Shown in pieces: positions 62,955-64,000 of a stretch of 64,000 nt of DNA. The DNA is from Epithemia pelagica (Eukaryota > Bacillariophyta > Bacillariophyceae > Surirellales > Surirellaceae). The position numbers and the translations under genes are program-made. The stretch is taken from positions 372,001-436,000 of the forward strand of contig OX337231.1 in the NCBI GenBank assembly GCA_946965045.2, given 5' to 3'. Within the stretch, counting starts at the first letter, position 1. Each line of letters begins with the position of its first letter. Below the pieces are notes generated by a model. It did not search any database and was not told the origin of the DNA. It saw nothing but the letters and a program-made list of their open reading frames with translations.

Positions 62955-64000
62955 CTACACGGGCGCTTGGTTGACATGGCGTGCCGGACATTTGGGAGTG
63001 ATCAAGGCGGCCAAATAATCGACAATGGCTGGGAGTGGGGGCAGGGAATCGGTCGTCACGACCGGCGCGGTCTGCGCCGTCACCTCGCGCAGTTCGTAAA
63101 ACTGGTTGAAAAAGAGACCATTGGTTTCCAAACATTCCAGGAGCCAAACAATCTTGTTGAAAAAATTCCAGGCCTCGGCACCCGTACTCACATCGTGTCG
63201 GCCAAAGAGGGCACCGGCTCGGTAGGCAAAGTCGGGCAGTTCGTTCACCAACCACTGCAAGGAGGGATTGGTCCCACTGTTGGTCGACCGAAACTCGCGG
63301 ATGGAATCTTCCACCGCCTCGCCATTGAGCAGCATGAGGGACGTGTGACCAAAGGCAATGTTACTGCCCAACCCGGTAAAGTCCAATTCCATGTCGGGTT
63401 CGAATCCAAACGTTTGCAAAAAGATATTGTCGGCATTGTTGTTGACGGCAATGGAAAACAATTCGCATTGTTCCAACGTATGGCTCTTGAGGGGAACAAT
63501 CATGGCGGGCACATCCAAATGACCAATCACCAGCGTCACGTATTTTAACTGGACGGGGTAGGGACCACAGTGTCGTAAAAAGATAGCTTGGGCCCGTCCC
63601 CAACCGTCATAGGGGACAATGTCCACCACACCGGCAATGTTAATGTCTTGAATACGACCATAGTCTTGTACGTAGGGTTTCGGAGGTTCGATATTGGCAC
63701 AGCTCAAGGGATTGCAACACTTGACCATGGCATAATGAAAGCCGGCATGAATGCTATTGTCAAACAACATGGCCTTGTACGGACCCGACGTTCCCAAATT
63801 GGCAATCCGACCCACCTTGGCATGGTCCGACAATTGGGCCAGCGTTTCGGGATCGTACGTGTATTGCAACTTGCCATCGCTGCCATCGGGGGCATAATGA
63901 TACCACAAGTAGGGGTTCATGTCATGAATCGCATGGCCCTGCGCCGTCGTCCAATGACTCAAACAGGCGTCATGATTGGTGGGATCCAAAAAGCATTGCC
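62955..64000 (-). CDS. Unknown protein, N-terminus beyond window
   Basis: The frame is open from the right edge to a stop at 62955 (348 codons visible). Ordinary globular composition with many aromatics: DACLSHWTTAQGHAIHDMNP, GKLQYTYDPETLAQLSDHAK, MLFDNSIHAGFHYAMVKCCN, VQDYGRIQDINIAGVVDIVP, YDGWGRAQAIFLRHCGPYPV, GLFFNQFYELREVTAQ. I do not recognise the family. Cys/His-containing segments (ACLSHW, GHAIHD, HAGFHYAMVKCC) might be ligands or disulfides. The codon use and lack of simple repeats distinguish it from the low-complexity genes. It could be an extracellular or cell-wall protein, but no signal is in view. Confidence 0.75.
   Translation of the reverse strand, partial: QCFLDPTNHDACLSHWTTAQGHAIHDMNPYLWYHYAPDGSDGKLQYTYDPETLAQLSDHAKVGRIANLGTSGPYKAMLFDNSIHAGFHYAMVKCCNPLSCANIEPPKPYVQDYGRIQDINIAGVVDIVPYDGWGRAQAIFLRHCGPYPVQLKYVTLVIGHLDVPAMIVPLKSHTLEQCELFSIAVNNNADNIFLQTFGFEPDMELDFTGLGSNIAFGHTSLMLLNGEAVEDSIREFRSTNSGTNPSLQWLVNELPDFAYRAGALFGRHDVSTGAEAWNFFNKIVWLLECLETNGLFFNQFYELREVTAQTAPVVTTDSLPPLPAIVDYLAALITPKCPARHVNQAPV

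Noticed and set aside
62739-63548. 269-codon plus-strand ORF
   Set aside because: Antisense to the edge gene 62955-64000, which has the better protein-like sequence.

Overview
The window is nuclear DNA from a eukaryotic alga, most probably a diatom and probably a pennate one. The evidence is: short GT-AG introns of about 80-250 bp, often with GTACG or GTAAG donors; long Ser/Thr/Gln/Pro/His-rich proteins full of CAA, ACC and GAC runs; a DUF6824-like domain and an RGLE-type hypothetical protein, both of which I associate with diatoms; and abundant transposable elements. Several genes need splicing to be read, and I worked out exon joins by frame for seven loci. No rRNA, tRNA or CRISPR was seen. 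Species assignment is inference.

Left part (1-33 kb), mostly cellular genes: a huge low-complexity ORF running off the left edge (-); a RING-H2 membrane E3-like protein (+); a small two-exon thioredoxin-fold gene that may be a selenoprotein with an in-frame TGA (+); a coiled-coil/acidic protein (+); a secreted or membrane-anchored chimeric gene family with two intact three-exon members (A at 11.3-12.8 kb +, B at 21.8-23.1 kb -) and two decayed copies (C, D), in mirror-image arrangement around an RGLE-type protein and a GT64-like glycosyltransferase; an RBM5/RBM10-like splicing factor (OCRE, zinc fingers, G-patch, no RRM); a small Cys-rich two-TM protein; a CDC50/LEM3 flippase subunit; and a five-exon ABCB/TAP-like ABC transporter.

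Middle (33.3-44.5 kb), a transposon block: a DIRS-like tyrosine-recombinase retrotransposon (gag, RT-RNase H, YR; all -), then a 2168-bp pogo-like DNA transposon with perfect 27-bp TIRs, TA target duplication, a DDD transposase and a second convergent ORF. This block separates the ABC promoter from a kelch gene.

Right part (44.5-64 kb), an old tandem segmental duplication. The inferred ancestral unit is ABC 5-prime end - kelch - SAP/STI1 (Tic40-like) - secreted glutaredoxin - DUF6824 gene. Unit 1 keeps kelch1, the Tic40-like gene and glutaredoxin, but its DUF6824 copy is truncated and split by a block of about 7.3 kb. That block carries an unclassified DDE-like transposon (two overlapping ORFs plus a convergent BAH-like ORF), a tyrosine-recombinase remnant and a long imperfect hairpin. 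The junction at about 57,607 fuses the truncated DUF6824 copy to a truncated copy of ABC exon 1. Unit 2 keeps kelch2 and the intact DUF6824 gene, but only a scrap of the Tic40-like gene and no glutaredoxin. A further gene of unknown function runs off the right edge.

Starts reported here are ATG codons unless stated; several open frames extend upstream only through TTG/GTG codons, which I did not accept as eukaryotic starts.
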